Of a DNA stretch of 64,000 nucleotides, positions 13,973-24,959 are shown in pieces. Location: contig NC_049980.1 of assembly GCF_000003815.2 (NCBI RefSeq), positions 24,669,638 to 24,733,637 on the forward strand, in the 5' to 3' direction. This DNA comes from Branchiostoma floridae (taxonomy: Eukaryota; Chordata; Leptocardii; Amphioxiformes; Branchiostomatidae). The notes under the pieces are model-generated. The model had not been told where the DNA came from. It saw only the letters and a list, made by a program, of their open reading frames with translations, and did not search any database. Numbering within the stretch: the stretch's first letter is position 1; every line of letters starts with the position of its first letter. The position numbers and the translations under genes were made by a program.

Positions 13973-15212
13973 TGGGGGCCCCAAAGCCCTTTTCCGTAGA
14001 GCGTAATCGGCGGTTTTAATTCTACGTACTCCGTAGCGGGACCGCTCGAATTGAACGTATAGCGTAATCGGTGCATTTTGCGTCGAGCGATATTGGCCCC
14101 TTTAATTTAACGTATTACGTAGAAGCTAACCGGATTTTACCGTAAAACGTAATTCATATTAATTTTTCGTCAAGCGTAATCAAAGTTTCATTAAACTTAA
14201 CTAGTCTACCGACAAATTCTACCCGCGAAAATGCTGGAAATTGCGTTTCAAAGGGTCCAGATTTCAAAATTTCGCCGGACATTCCTTGCTATGGCTCAAC
14301 ACTTCGGCACTGGACATGGTGAAAATATGTTGCGGGAGCGTCGTCCCCCAACTAGTAGAAATCTTTTTACCGACCTTAGCTTAGTTAACAAGCAAAATGT
14401 GCCCCTTAAATGCAGGAAATGGCATTTCAGAGGGTCGAGATTTCAATTTTTCTCCGGGCGCCGGGCGGCCCTTGCCAAGGCTTGCGACGGCTTGGGCCTC
14501 CGGCGCTCACGACTCTCCGGCGCTCGTCGCCCTCAAAGACGTTTCTCTGACAGAAATGTCATTACATTGAGCATATGGTCTGCCAGCAAAATTTGTCCCT
14601 CAAAATGCAGGAAATGGTGTTTCAGAGGGTAAAAATTTCCAAATTTTCCCGTATCTACCTTGCGACAGTTCGACTGTTCGTGCTTTCGGCACTCGAAATC
14701 TGAAAATGATGTTTGGGGGCGTTGCCCAGCTTAAAGCTAAAACCATGTGAATTTCTAATTGGATGCTATTCAACTTAGCTTAGTCTGTGAGCAAAATTTG
14801 CCCTTCAAAATGCTTAAAATGGCGTTTCAGAGGGTCAAGATTTCACAATATTCCCGGGGGAGCATGCCCCCGGACGCCCTAGGATTGTCGCGCCTCCGCT
14901 TTCGGTGCTACAAGTGCTGAAAATTACGCCACATAAGAAATTTGCTGTCGCCGCCTTTGGCCAGCAAGACGTCTTTAGAAGTTAAGTTTTAATCTTATTG
15001 ATAGAATTATCAGTTTTGTTTAGATCTCATCTTCACATGTTCTGCCGTCGGCGGAGTTCAGCCAAAAGACAATAAATATTTGCATAATGCATTATGAAAT
15101 TTCGTAATTTAGCGTAGAGCGTAATGAAGCGTCCATAATTTAGCGTATTACGTAGCCGGCCGTCCCGAATTTAGCGTAGAGCGTTGTCGGTACCCCCCCT
15201 TGGGGGCCCTCC
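13973..15212. mobile_element. Non-autonomous DNA transposon inserted in copy 1 exon 2
   Basis: The element is about 1240 bp, flanked by TATA at 13969-13972 and 15213-15216; intact paralogues have a single TATA at this site. Ends are GC-rich inverted repeats (GGGGGCCCCAAAG on the left, CTTGGGGGCCC on the right). Both subterminal regions carry repeats of a GCGTAGAGCGTAAT type every 30-40 bp, including the palindromic TACGTAATACG-like form. The interior has four diverged units with GGAAATGGCRTTTCAGAGGGT-like cores at about 14230, 14410, 14610 and 14815. No transposase is encoded. A 4-bp duplication would fit several superfamilies, so none is assigned. Confidence 0.85.
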
Positions 15213-17702
15213 TATATTGACGACCACGGGCCAGGTGCTGTCATTTGTATGCGACATCGTCTTCGGTTTTCTGGTGGACGCAACCAACACGAGATGGGGC
15301 AAGCTGAAACCATGGTAGGTTGGACTTTGTGCGTCTGAATGAAACAACGTGTATGTCTCTGTTGTGCTCAGTGCAGTGGGCGAGGGTCGACGGGGGAAAA
15401 CTGCGCCTGCGCTTTTAATCCCCTGCTTCCCTGTAGTCGTATCAGTCTACTGGTATAATCTGTCTGTCTTTTACGTTTCGTATGTCTTTTTTTTATTTGG
15501 ATGTGTCAAGTTGGCAGGAGTGGGTTGGTGGGAGCTCGGCGGACAAGTAACCTGTTGTGGGTAGCTTGACACATCCCTTTTTCTTTCCTTCTTCTCTTGT
15601 ATGTTCCTTGAAATGTTGACCAAAAAAATGAAAACAGTGAAAAAACTCTTGTCTAGTTTTCCTTTTTTTAACTGTTTGAAACTTTGTTTCAGAAATTGTG
15701 AGTATATCAGATTTGTCCAAATCGCCCAACAACACATAACAGCAACAATACGTCCATAATCTACTACTATATGTATTACATATAAAGGACGGAGAGGAGT
15801 GTGTGCTGCAGTTATCCTGGACCAACTTTATCCGCTCCTTCGTTAGGGGCTGCTATTGCTAATTGGTGATTAGATTGACCTTTCACTGTTCAAAAGAAGG
15901 GAAGATAATAGTATCCCTCTGCCGTTTAAGTAACTAAATTGTTATTGAAACATTAGACCCAGTGCCTTGTGCACACCGGTGGAGTAAGGTAACTGATTGG
16001 ATCCTGGGCTGTTGTTTTCGGTATGTTAAACTCAAAAGTGAACCAGAGGGCCGCTGGAGCCTCAAAATAGGTAGTTATGGCGTCCGACTTGAAAGTGAAA
16101 AAAAACGACGATGCCTCCATTTTTTTTAATTTCCAGGGAGGTTTCTGCCCGACCAGCTAGCTCATTGTTTCCAATTGTGACCTCTACCTACTTCAATTTC
16201 TAGGCTCTTCCTCACAACGATTCCGTACGCAGCCTGTTACTTCTTCCTGTGGTTTTCCCCTAACATCAGTCCTGCAGGAAAGCTGATATGGTTTCTTGTC
16301 TTCAACTGCGCATACCAACTCTTCGCGACGGTATTGAATCCACTGTCACTTAAACACTAACTTAAGCACTTAACAATTCTGAAAACATAGAGCAGTCTTG
16401 GTAATGTACTGGGTAGGCGACATGGCACAGAGACACACCTTCTTGTTACTTTTGAATCTGAATCTCACAATATCAAAAAAAGGACTAGCATGCCTTCTCG
16501 TCAAGCACATGTCCCTCGATTATGGTATTATACGTGTAACGTTATGTACGAAAATACACGACTTCACTGATTTCATATGTTATAAGAATATTTGCCATAA
16601 CAAGAGCAACAAGACACAACTCACTCTTTGGCGCCATGGCAAAGATGTTTTGTTTGATCCTGACGTCTGTGTAATCTCCATTATCAAATATTTTATCGTT
16701 TACTTATTTCGCACTTATTAGAAAGAAAAAAAAACAATGGATACATGGCAATGGAATATAAAGAGACATAACAGTACAAAAGCTCCTGCTTATACGAAGA
16801 CCTCCCTTTACTAATTTTACAATATACATCGATTAAACAAAGAAAATAAGTGACGTTATGGATAATGAATAAAGGAAACAATATAATAAAACCACATTAC
16901 AATAAATGTAATTTGAGATTATATTCCAGGTCCCTATGTAGAGATGTGGTTCACATCAATTTCATTTCATTTATCTTCCAGGGATTTGGCAATGCAAGTG
17001 ACTCTCTCGTGATGTATGCCACCCAGCAACCGAGAGAAAGGGACACCCTGAACACATATGGTATGTAATGCTACATTACTTCATTCGCCAAGAAGGTTTT
17101 ATTTTCGTCAGCATTCGTGTATTTGCCTGTCCGCCTGTGACCATGTGTACGCTAACTCGAGAATGCCTGGATGCATTGTCTTGGTATTTGGTATGAGATG
17201 AAATAATTAGATTCTGGGCCCCAAGCAACCTTCTTTGGTACTGCAGTGCAGTGGAACTTCCGATTTGAAAATCATGCTATGACCCTGATTTTTGAGTAGT
17301 AGATTGCTATTGAGAGGGAGCATTAAAGTCGTGTAGGGACAGGCCCACTAACGATTCTGTTGTGACTGCAGGAGCCGATTATGTTTCAAACTTTGAAAAA
17401 CTTAAATTCATTTGGCGAAATTAGGTATGCGTTCGTAGAACTCTAGTTACGTCTGTAACAAGTTGCTAGCACCAGAATACATTTCTATGTAGACTTATTT
17501 CTATGTAGACTTGTTAAAAATCAGCCAAAATTCTGCCGAGACTGAGGATATGTTTTTTTAGTATTGATTTTGCCTGAACGAGTTGCCTCTCTGATGCGTC
17601 TTAGCGAACGCCTTCAGCAATGGTGCAGTTCTGCTGTCCACGCTGATCCAGCAAGGAATCTTCGCGCTGCTCCACGCCGACATTGGGTACGACCCATCTG
17701 GC

Positions 17703-17758
17703 AACGGGACTCACAACGGGACTCACAACGGGACTCACAACGGGACTCACAACGGGAC
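17703..17758 (+). repeat. In-frame 12-bp minisatellite encoding Asn-Gly-Thr-His
   Basis: Four identical units of AACGGGACTCAC, then a partial fifth, lie inside exon 5 of transporter copy 1. They encode repeated Asn-Gly-Thr sequons (Asn187, 191, 195, 199, 203) in the predicted extracellular loop after TM5. Copies 2, 3 and 4 have two sequons here. Confidence 0.95.
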
Positions 17759-18003
17759 GGACCATGGTCCGTCTCTGGATACCGAGGTTAGAATCATAGC
17801 GGCGGCGCTTTTCTTCGTTAGACCGCTCCAGCTCGTTTGTTAGTTACCTCATCAGTTATTGTTTTTGGCTTGTATGTGACTTCAACGTCACAACATGTGA
17901 CGTGCCTCCACTCAAGCAGGTTTTGTATGGCCATTGGCAATCAGTTAGCATCTAAGCGTGAGCCTCTCTCCCACAGGCGAAACGTTAACGTTGCATCCCT
18001 GTC

Positions 18004-18290
18004 CCTTTTTACCGGTACGTCTATGGCTACTGTTCTAATGATCTCATGCTACTTGTCCCTCCACTGAGAGCGCAACACTATGTTCTCTTTAATCCCACAT
18101 CGCTATACTGTTCAATTGCCGGTTTCCAAGTCCTACAGCAACAGTTTCTTTCCCCGGACAGCAGAATTATGGAACTCTCTCGACGACAACTGTTTCCCTC
18201 CTGTCTACAACTTGTCAGCCTTCAAAACAAATTTCCACCGCTATCTCCGGCACAGTTATTTCCAACTTCTTATTAGTTCAATGCCTTGAA
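18004..18290 (+). mobile_element. LINE C-terminal fragment in copy 1 intron 5
   Basis: The plus frame reads PRTAELWNSL followed by an aromatic-rich tail ending in a FKTNFHRYL-like segment, the usual C-terminal signature of LINE ORF2 proteins. Upstream frames with VPPLRAQ match the region just before it but are frameshifted. 5' truncated and decayed. Confidence 0.7.
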
Positions 18291-18989
18291 GTGGTCTTAT
18301 GACCTTGCTTTGAACAATCTCGTTAAAACAGGTTAAAGAACTACTAATTACGCCACAGATCATCCACATGAATCTTTGCGCACGGCTTAATTGTACTTGG
18401 GGCGATCAATACATTCGCTGTCTCACCCTGACGCAAGATGTACAAACAAAATTTTGGGGCATGATTATAAAGTATAAAGCCTTTTATGAATGTCTTCCAA
18501 AATTCAGCCGTTTTAATCATAGCTTTGCTTGCGACGCCCAGCAACTTTAGGTGAGAGAGAAGGAAAAACATTTGAAGTTTTCTCACCATTGACAAACTGG
18601 TAATGACCATAATGATATAAAATTTGGTGGAATAGATAAAGGACTCTATACCATGTAATTAAGATATGCTCCGAAATCTGTAGTGTACCCTATTTCTGGA
18701 TGAGGCTGGGTACTTATGTACTTATGTAAGTCTATGAGGTCATGCGAACAATACTAGTGTAGACCTTCATGTACCATATCTTTCGGTCGAAATAGACTAC
18801 CTTTTATCCCCCTGTAGCTTGTATACTAACTTACATTTGTACACGGCAGTAAGCTAATCCGACTCTGATTCGTCTTCTGCAGAAAACGGCGTACATGACG
18901 GCAGGAGCTGTCGGCTCTGGCATCTTTGTACTTTGTGGACTGGCGACAGTTTTCGGTGTTCCAGAGAGAAAGGGTATTGGAACGTCTAT

Positions 18990-19075
18990 ATTCGTGTTTG
19001 TGTTTGTTTGTGCGTGTTTGTGTGTGTGTGCACGTGCGTGTGTGCGGATGTGTGTGTATGTGTGCATGCACGCCT
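18990..19075. repeat. (TG)n-rich microsatellite, copy 1 intron 6
   Basis: TG/TGTG-rich tract begins about 20 bp after exon 6. A similar tract sits at the same place in copy 4 (50921-51010). Confidence 0.85.
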
Positions 19076-20382
19076 ACACACATACATACTACAGCGGAAC
19101 TGGTTTTGGTCTTAACATGCTATGGTAGTTTTTTTTTAGTTGCAGGTACTAGGTAGGTATCATTTACATTGTAGTCCCGGATTGTTCATTGATCATTTTA
19201 CCTGTGTATCTGAAACTTTCGTTAAAGGACAAGACCATCCACGCTGCTGTTTCAGATATAACCAGACCTCACCGTTCTTCCTGCTTCCCCTTCGGTGCCA
19301 TCAAAAAGCTCTTCTGCCATCGTCCTTTTCTCATGATGTCCGTCATCTATGTGTTGTTGATGCTGGGCATCAGCGTAAGTTATGTCATTTTCTTTCATTC
19401 AAACGACACAATAAACAATCGAAAGTCAACCAAATAAGATCAAAGGACACCTCTTGATATATAATTTAGCATCGAGCTGTTTCCTGTCTTTGCTGTCGAC
19501 TGTTTTTAAAAACTGCTACTCTAAAATTGCATATTAGGTACTTTTCTGATATGCAGAAATAGAAAGTGAACGCTGAACCCTGCGTAGATAAAGCGTATGA
19601 AGTGCCTATTATGTCTTGCAGGCCAAGCAAACTTACTGTACCTTGCTACTGCAGTATACCTTCGACTTGTCAGACCAGGTGTTCTACATCATTATCGTAT
19701 ATACGGTACGTACGCCCTAGCCTCCATAGCAGGCTCTCTATGGCCCTTTTCCGTCTTACACTTTTGCTGGCCATTTCCTTTTGCACTGGGTCGATTGACC
19801 GTTGGCCGTTGGCTAATGGTCCAGCGACCCAGTACAAAAAGGGAAAGTAAAAGTGTATTATGAGCCAAGAAGACTGGGAAGAGGCCCCCAGCGAGCCTGC
19901 TATGGAAGCTAGTATGCCCCCAGTGTTCATGGGTTTTAGATACCCTACATTACAACATAACGTATAGAAAGACATGTGATTTGAATATATTCCTCAAAGA
20001 CATTGCAGACTATTGTTCATTAGAGTCAATTCTACATTACCAAGAGGGTGTTTGTTGCCTTTTGTTCTATTTGTAACATCTTGGAAATCTTTGTAACAAT
20101 CTAACTTTGATAAGTAACTGTTTAGAACTAGTCATAACATCTGTTAGATGTTCTCAATATTTTCTACTGTATTCATACATGTTAGAAACATTTCTAACAT
20201 CAAACATCAACATACATTACTTTTGTTAGCTTATAAACTGTTCCAACCATGGGCAATAGGCCTCGGAATTGTTGTTGTTTTTTGAAACACTTACTGCGTA
20301 CAAGTAGGCAAATATATCCACGAATGCTTATACCGTAGAACTAACAGAGTAAATGACATGCAAGACCCAATATGTTGACTTA

Positions 20383-20427
20383 TTCATACCTATAGATATC
20401 CATATATCTATAGGTATGAATACGTCA
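20383..20427. repeat. Near-perfect hairpin in copy 1 intron 8
   Basis: ATTCATACCTATAGATAT is followed after a short spacer by its reverse complement ATATCTATAGGTATGAAT. AT-rich and compact; no flanking element recognised. Confidence 0.8.
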
Positions 20428-20764
20428 ACTGTTTAGTTGTACTGTAAGTAGTTGTTATAGACCTTACGAAAGTCGCTGTACTTTTGTCGTGTCAATAAAG
20501 ATTTCCTTGCTTCTCTCCCAATCCGTCCCGCAGGTAGCTTCAATTGTATCGACATTCGTTTGGAATGTAGTTATGCGTCGAACCGGCCGAAAGAAAGTTA
20601 TGTGCTTGGGGATTCTGGTAAGTCACTTCTTCATTTGCCCTATCTAAAGATTCACTCTCACTGCACTTGCGTCCCTGCGGGGTTCGAAAGATAGTCAACG
20701 AATTTCAGAGATAAAGAACGAATGTTCTTACTTTTTGTTTATTTTGTCGTCCTCTAAGTCATAA

Positions 20765-21490
20765 TAATAATGGTTTATTTGGTCCATTAGGCCCTGGATT
20801 GCTCTTGTACTCACATGATACTTAACAAGGACATTTAAAATCGTTCACAGTTAACATATTACCATATATACATTGGGTTGACCGGTAAAATCGACAGTTG
20901 AAGCAAAAGTAACACAGTTCATGAGTTCAGTAGTCGGACGATGTGGGGAATGGTACTGTTCTTATACCGCTCCGTTCTGGCATTGATAGTGGTTAGTTTG
21001 TTGTGTGATCTCGTACACCGTCCACTGGTCTCACCTCGGGTTGGTGGGAGCCACTGTCTGAATGTTTTTGATTGCAACAAGGAGTAGCCGAAATTCATAG
21101 TGAGCTGTTCACGTCGTCGCTGAAGAGTGGGTAGTCCCAGTAGGTCACATGCTTCCGAGTAGTTTGTTAGTTTTTACCGAGGATTATCCGACAAGCGCGG
21201 CGCTGAATACTCTCTATCTGGACTGTTTGGGTTGATGTAAGCCCAGGACTCCAGACGGGGCAGTCATACTCACACAGCGGACGCACATAGGTTATGTAAA
21301 CAGTCACCAGGTCAGGTACAGGGAGTTTGAACCTTTTGAGGTGGCGTAGGAGGAAGAGTCGTCTGCTACTCTGACTGATGGTGTGGTTCACACGGCCGTT
21401 CCATTTCAGGTCAGACTGCACTATCACCCCTAACAGTTTGGCAGAGGTGACTTGCTGAAGGGGGTGACCATCAATATATAACGTATACTA
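20765..21490 (-). mobile_element. LINE 3' fragment in copy 1 intron 9
   Basis: On the minus strand the frame from about 21480 reads LGVIVQSDLKWN, FLLRHLKRF, YVRPLCEYDCPVW and QRRACRII, the standard post-YADD part of LINE reverse transcriptases. After 21167 similarity continues in another frame to a C terminus near 20940. At least one frameshift; 5' truncated. Confidence 0.8.
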
Positions 21491-21769
21491 ACGTATTATG
21501 CAATATATAAATTATAATAAATCGGATAAACTACAAAACAGTGACGCAGTGAACGAACCCCGCAGTGACGCAAGCTTGACGCAAGTGCAAAGAGAGTGCA
21601 CCTTAACCGACCATTCCAATGCAACACTGAACATGAGACCATGGGCAAGTAGAGGTGGTGTGACGTGCTCTACTTCTGTCCTGATGACGTACAGTGTACA
21701 TATCATAGTTGGAGGCACATGGCGTACTGTTTGGGATTGTGTTCTCGTCTCAAAAGCGCCACCTACATC

Positions 21770-21815
21770 GTCAGAAGCTCTGAGGAAGGTGTCTGATAGA
21801 CGCCGAAACGTAAGC
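21770..21815 (+). ncRNA. Hammerhead-ribozyme-like motif B (retroelement relic)
   Basis: CTGAGGA (21780-21786), stem GGTGTC (21788-21793) with GACGCC (21799-21804), then GAAA (21805-21808) repeat the layout of the motif at 10550. Stem II bases differ between the two but pairing is kept (one G-U). Both are followed by GGTTGTGTA within about 35 bp. The core is again mutated at one position. Confidence 0.5.
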
Positions 21816-22102
21816 ACATTAAGTACATCCTGGTTGTGTACAAGAATCCCCGTATATCCTATATTCTACCAACCTGATGAAATTATTTCCGGAACTTACT
21901 GATCCGTTTGATTTCAGGTCTTCCTACTGCCACACAACGCTGCTCTCCTGTTAGCTACTAAGGACATGCTGGGGTCCGCGCTGCTACCGTTCATGTATGC
22001 TGTGACTGTCTGGGGTGGGATAGGAGATGGCGCTATCAATCTTTTACCAAGGCAAGTTTTCATACATTTTCGGAACTCTACAAAGAAATTTGATCGTCAG
22101 AT

Positions 22103-22491
22103 CGTGTGGCGTAATCGGAAGTACTTTGGGGTCAAGCCCAAGAGGTCCCGAGTTCGAAACCTGCCATGTCACCGATCTTGTGCCCTTGGGAAAGGCACTT
22201 TACACGACTTACCTCACTTCACTAAAATGAGTAATTCGTTCCTCGGATAGAACGTTAAATGGAAGTCCCGTGTTTGGGGAGAGCTTCACCTTCAGCACGT
22301 TAAAGAACCTACCCCACTTATCGAAAAGAGAAGGGGTCCTTCCCGGTGTGAGTGGATCAAACCTTACTGTCTGGTCTCCGGGTTGACATCTTGCAAAGGT
22401 GATAGTCACCTGTTATGTCAATTCTTCCACAAATGGTAAACTGAATAAATCAAATGAATAAATAGAATAAGTAATAAGTAATAAAAAAAAG
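22103..22491 (+). mobile_element. tRNA-derived SINE, plus strand, copy 1 intron 10
   Basis: Head GTGTGGCGTAATCGG and B box GAGTTCGAAAC are followed by TTGTGCCCTTGGGAAAGGCA, a longer body, and a 3' AATAAAT-type tail. Same family as 6488-6654 but with a more complete 3' half. Confidence 0.8.
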
Positions 22492-22989
22492 TAGAATTTG
22501 CTCATCTGCTCTCCATTTTATTTATCCACTCTATGTCGCATAATAGAAGTTCTGTATTGCAATTAACGTCAAGTTGAATTAGCATTCCTTGTCACTCTTG
22601 ATGAGAATATTTGCACATTCACAGTGTTATGATGACGGACGTCATCGACGATTTCGAACTCAAGACTGACAGGAAGATGGCGTCTATCTTCTATTCCATG
22701 TGGGATACCGTGAACGACATCAATGGCGTCATCAGCGCTATCGTCTTCAACTGGATCCTACAGTAGGTTTTGTGGCATTTTCATCGCGTGAAAAGAGAGC
22801 TGCCCATGGCATTTCTCATTGGCTGTGCAAACAACTGTTTGGTTCGCATAACCCTTATGAATGGTGTCCTAACTTGAGCACCTTGTTAGCTAAGTTTCTA
22901 ATGACCTAGATTCTGCCTAAAGAACATACTTCTGGCTGTGTTACCTTTCAACCTCTTGCATTAGCCTACGAACAGTTATATTCGGTTAT

Positions 22990-23510
22990 TGTTATATTTG
23001 CAGATTGTGTCAGTCTGGTTCAACGATTGGTGTCTTCAGTTGCACCCAGACAAAGCAAAGTGCAACCGGAGTAGAACAAACACTTACAGTTTCTTCTTGT
23101 ACACCGCAGTCTATAGAACCTTCTACCCGGTGAAGTCACAGAGTCCGCCACCTCTTATCTGATCACTGACGTGTAAAAATACTAAACCCAACAGACTTTC
23201 CAACCGTTCCATCTTTTCTCTTTCTTTTCGCTTATTGGTATTTATATTGATGATGATGATGTATTTTGTTCATTGTATAATTTACTGCTATTGTATGATG
23301 TGTTGCTATTGTAGATATTGATATTCCGTCGTAGGTCTTGTATATTGTAATGATTTGTATTGAGTGAGAGTTGAGTGGGTTTATTATTATCTATTATTAT
23401 TTATTATTGTATTATGTTGTGTGTGCTAGCCGTTACCAGCCTTGCTGCTGTCTGGCTGTCACTTGTCATGCGTTGTTTGCATTCCCAATAAATGAAAATG
23501 AAAATGTAGG
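22990..23510 (+). mobile_element. LINE remnant in copy 1 intron 11
   Basis: A short plus-strand remnant reads NDWCLQLHPDKAKC, the motif that follows YADD in LINE reverse transcriptases. It jumps to an AT-rich 3' region ending in AATGAAAATGAAAATG (23490-23506), a typical LINE tail. Most of the ORF is deleted. Confidence 0.6.
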
Positions 23511-23785
23511 TGCTAGGGACCCAAATTATATTAATCATATTTGATGTTAAGTGCTGTCTACTACCGAAACAACTTTCAGGTCCGTCAACTACAACGCGGA
23601 TGACGATGTACAGCCAAACAGCGTCAAGCAGGCGTTCCGGTACATAACGGCGGGCACGCCTCCTGCTGCCTACGTCATAGCCTTGTTGTTCGTCTGGCTG
23701 TACCCGATCACTGAGGAGTCTCGCATGAAAACCAAGATGGCCCTGGACGCGAGGTTTGTTACTTTTTTTAGATACTTGAGGTTAA

Positions 23786-24629
23786 GGCCATGATGATTTG
23801 ATTATGAATGGCATCCTCTGGGAACTCCAAAACTGATGCGAACGAGCGAATAAAAAAAAGTTTGACCAAAAAACAATGTTACCTTCAGTATGGAATTTAA
23901 GTGGTCAGGAAGGTTGAACATATGACTAAAAACATAGTATGGTATACCAGCAGGTGTAGTGACCAGTACATTGTCTTCTTGGACCGATCCGAAAAAAAAC
24001 AGTGGAATGGGTTTCGCCAATTATAAAATGGACACACTATGTTGGCAGGAGTTTGGGGGTCTTACCGGGCCAAGAAGACAACAAGAGCGAAGTCGTGTAG
24101 ATTTTATAGTCATTTCTACCAACTTTCTACAGTCAAAGGTACAGAGACAGTTAGCCTTGATTACATGATGATGGGATTTTAAAACGCTAGTGGGAGTCGG
24201 ATAATCCACCAAACAGATTCTTTTGTAACGAAACTGACCAATTACCATTATTTTGAGTATTGCCAATACTCAAGTATCCACAGACAATCAGGTTCAGGTC
24301 CGGACCTGGAAATGATCCTCTGGACCTGAACCGGACCTGTACCTGAATTTTCTGTACTGGTACCTACCCCTACCAACAATAGATTATTTTCGTTCTGTCA
24401 TTTCACATCTTATTCTTTGACTTTAGATTTATGTTGTCATTCTATGGCATTAGTTATGTTTTCTTATCCTTTTTTTCAATCTATGGCATATATAAAATGA
24501 GCACATAATATGTGCTCATTTTACAGCTGCTTTGCACAATTTACTGTGTGGTTGAAATCTTTTTTTTTGGAAACGGCCGAAAATTGATGCGAGCGCGGAT
24601 GTCATCCATATAATCAAATCAACATGGCC
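23786..24629. mobile_element. PIF/Harbinger-like MITE, copy A (copy 1 intron 12)
   Basis: 844 bp with terminal inverted repeats beginning GGCCATGWTGATTTGATTAT and flanked by TAA on both sides (23783-23785, 24630-24632). The inner TIR includes GATGRCATCC. A 27214-28083 element is about 85 percent alike by eye. No transposase. Superfamily inferred from the 3-bp TWA duplication. Confidence 0.8.
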
Positions 24630-24959
24630 TAAACAGACAGAGTACAAGCATATCACCAGCAGAACGACTAGGATATTAGCTCAAAGAGTTGTATTGCCTT
24701 TAGAATTTGATACCACCCTTCTCTACAAAATGTTTCTGTGATGCAGCCAACCTCCTGTGAAAAAAAGCCCAGGCGTCTTCGTCGGTATTTACTTCCTTCC
24801 TTAGATACACTGTGCAGCAACGTAGGGATGCCATCATAATTATTGCTGTGTGCTTTTCTGCAAGTATCTCATATTGGTCCTTTTGAATACAGGAGAGCAG
24901 CAGCAGAAGAGGAGGAGAGAGCACTCCTCAATGCCGTAGATGACGTCTCCGTTCAGTGA

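Larger units (their letters stand above)
13291..24959 (+). pseudogene. MFSD2-like: MFSD2-like transporter copy 1, interrupted by a transposon in coding exon 2
   Basis: Coding exons: 13291-13422, 13949-13972 plus 15217-15314 (exon 2, split by the insertion), 16204-16330, 16982-17060, 17605-17786, 18883-18973, 19256-19374, 19622-19705, 20534-20617, 21918-22051, 22625-22762, 23580-23753, 24893-24959. Without the insertion the frame is open for 510 codons, so the break is young. The product would be a 12-TM major facilitator of the GPH/MFS_2 type. It matches MFSD2A at the TM2 signature ending GKLKPW, at ERDTLNTY, at TDVIDDFELK and at the C-terminal YPITEESR. Oddities: the exon 2 transposon; Ser185 and Asp440 where the paralogues have Cys; a four-unit NGTH repeat in exon 5; a GC donor at 22052. 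MFSD2 proteins move lysophospholipids or sphingosine-1-phosphate across membranes; the substrate here is unknown. An ATTAAA lies at 25027. If some haplotypes lack the insertion, the gene may be functional. Confidence 0.85.

Noticed and set aside
13949-15314. Treating the exon 2 insertion as an extra intron
   Set aside because: It has no GT-AG ends at the breakpoints and carries a target duplication absent from intact paralogues.
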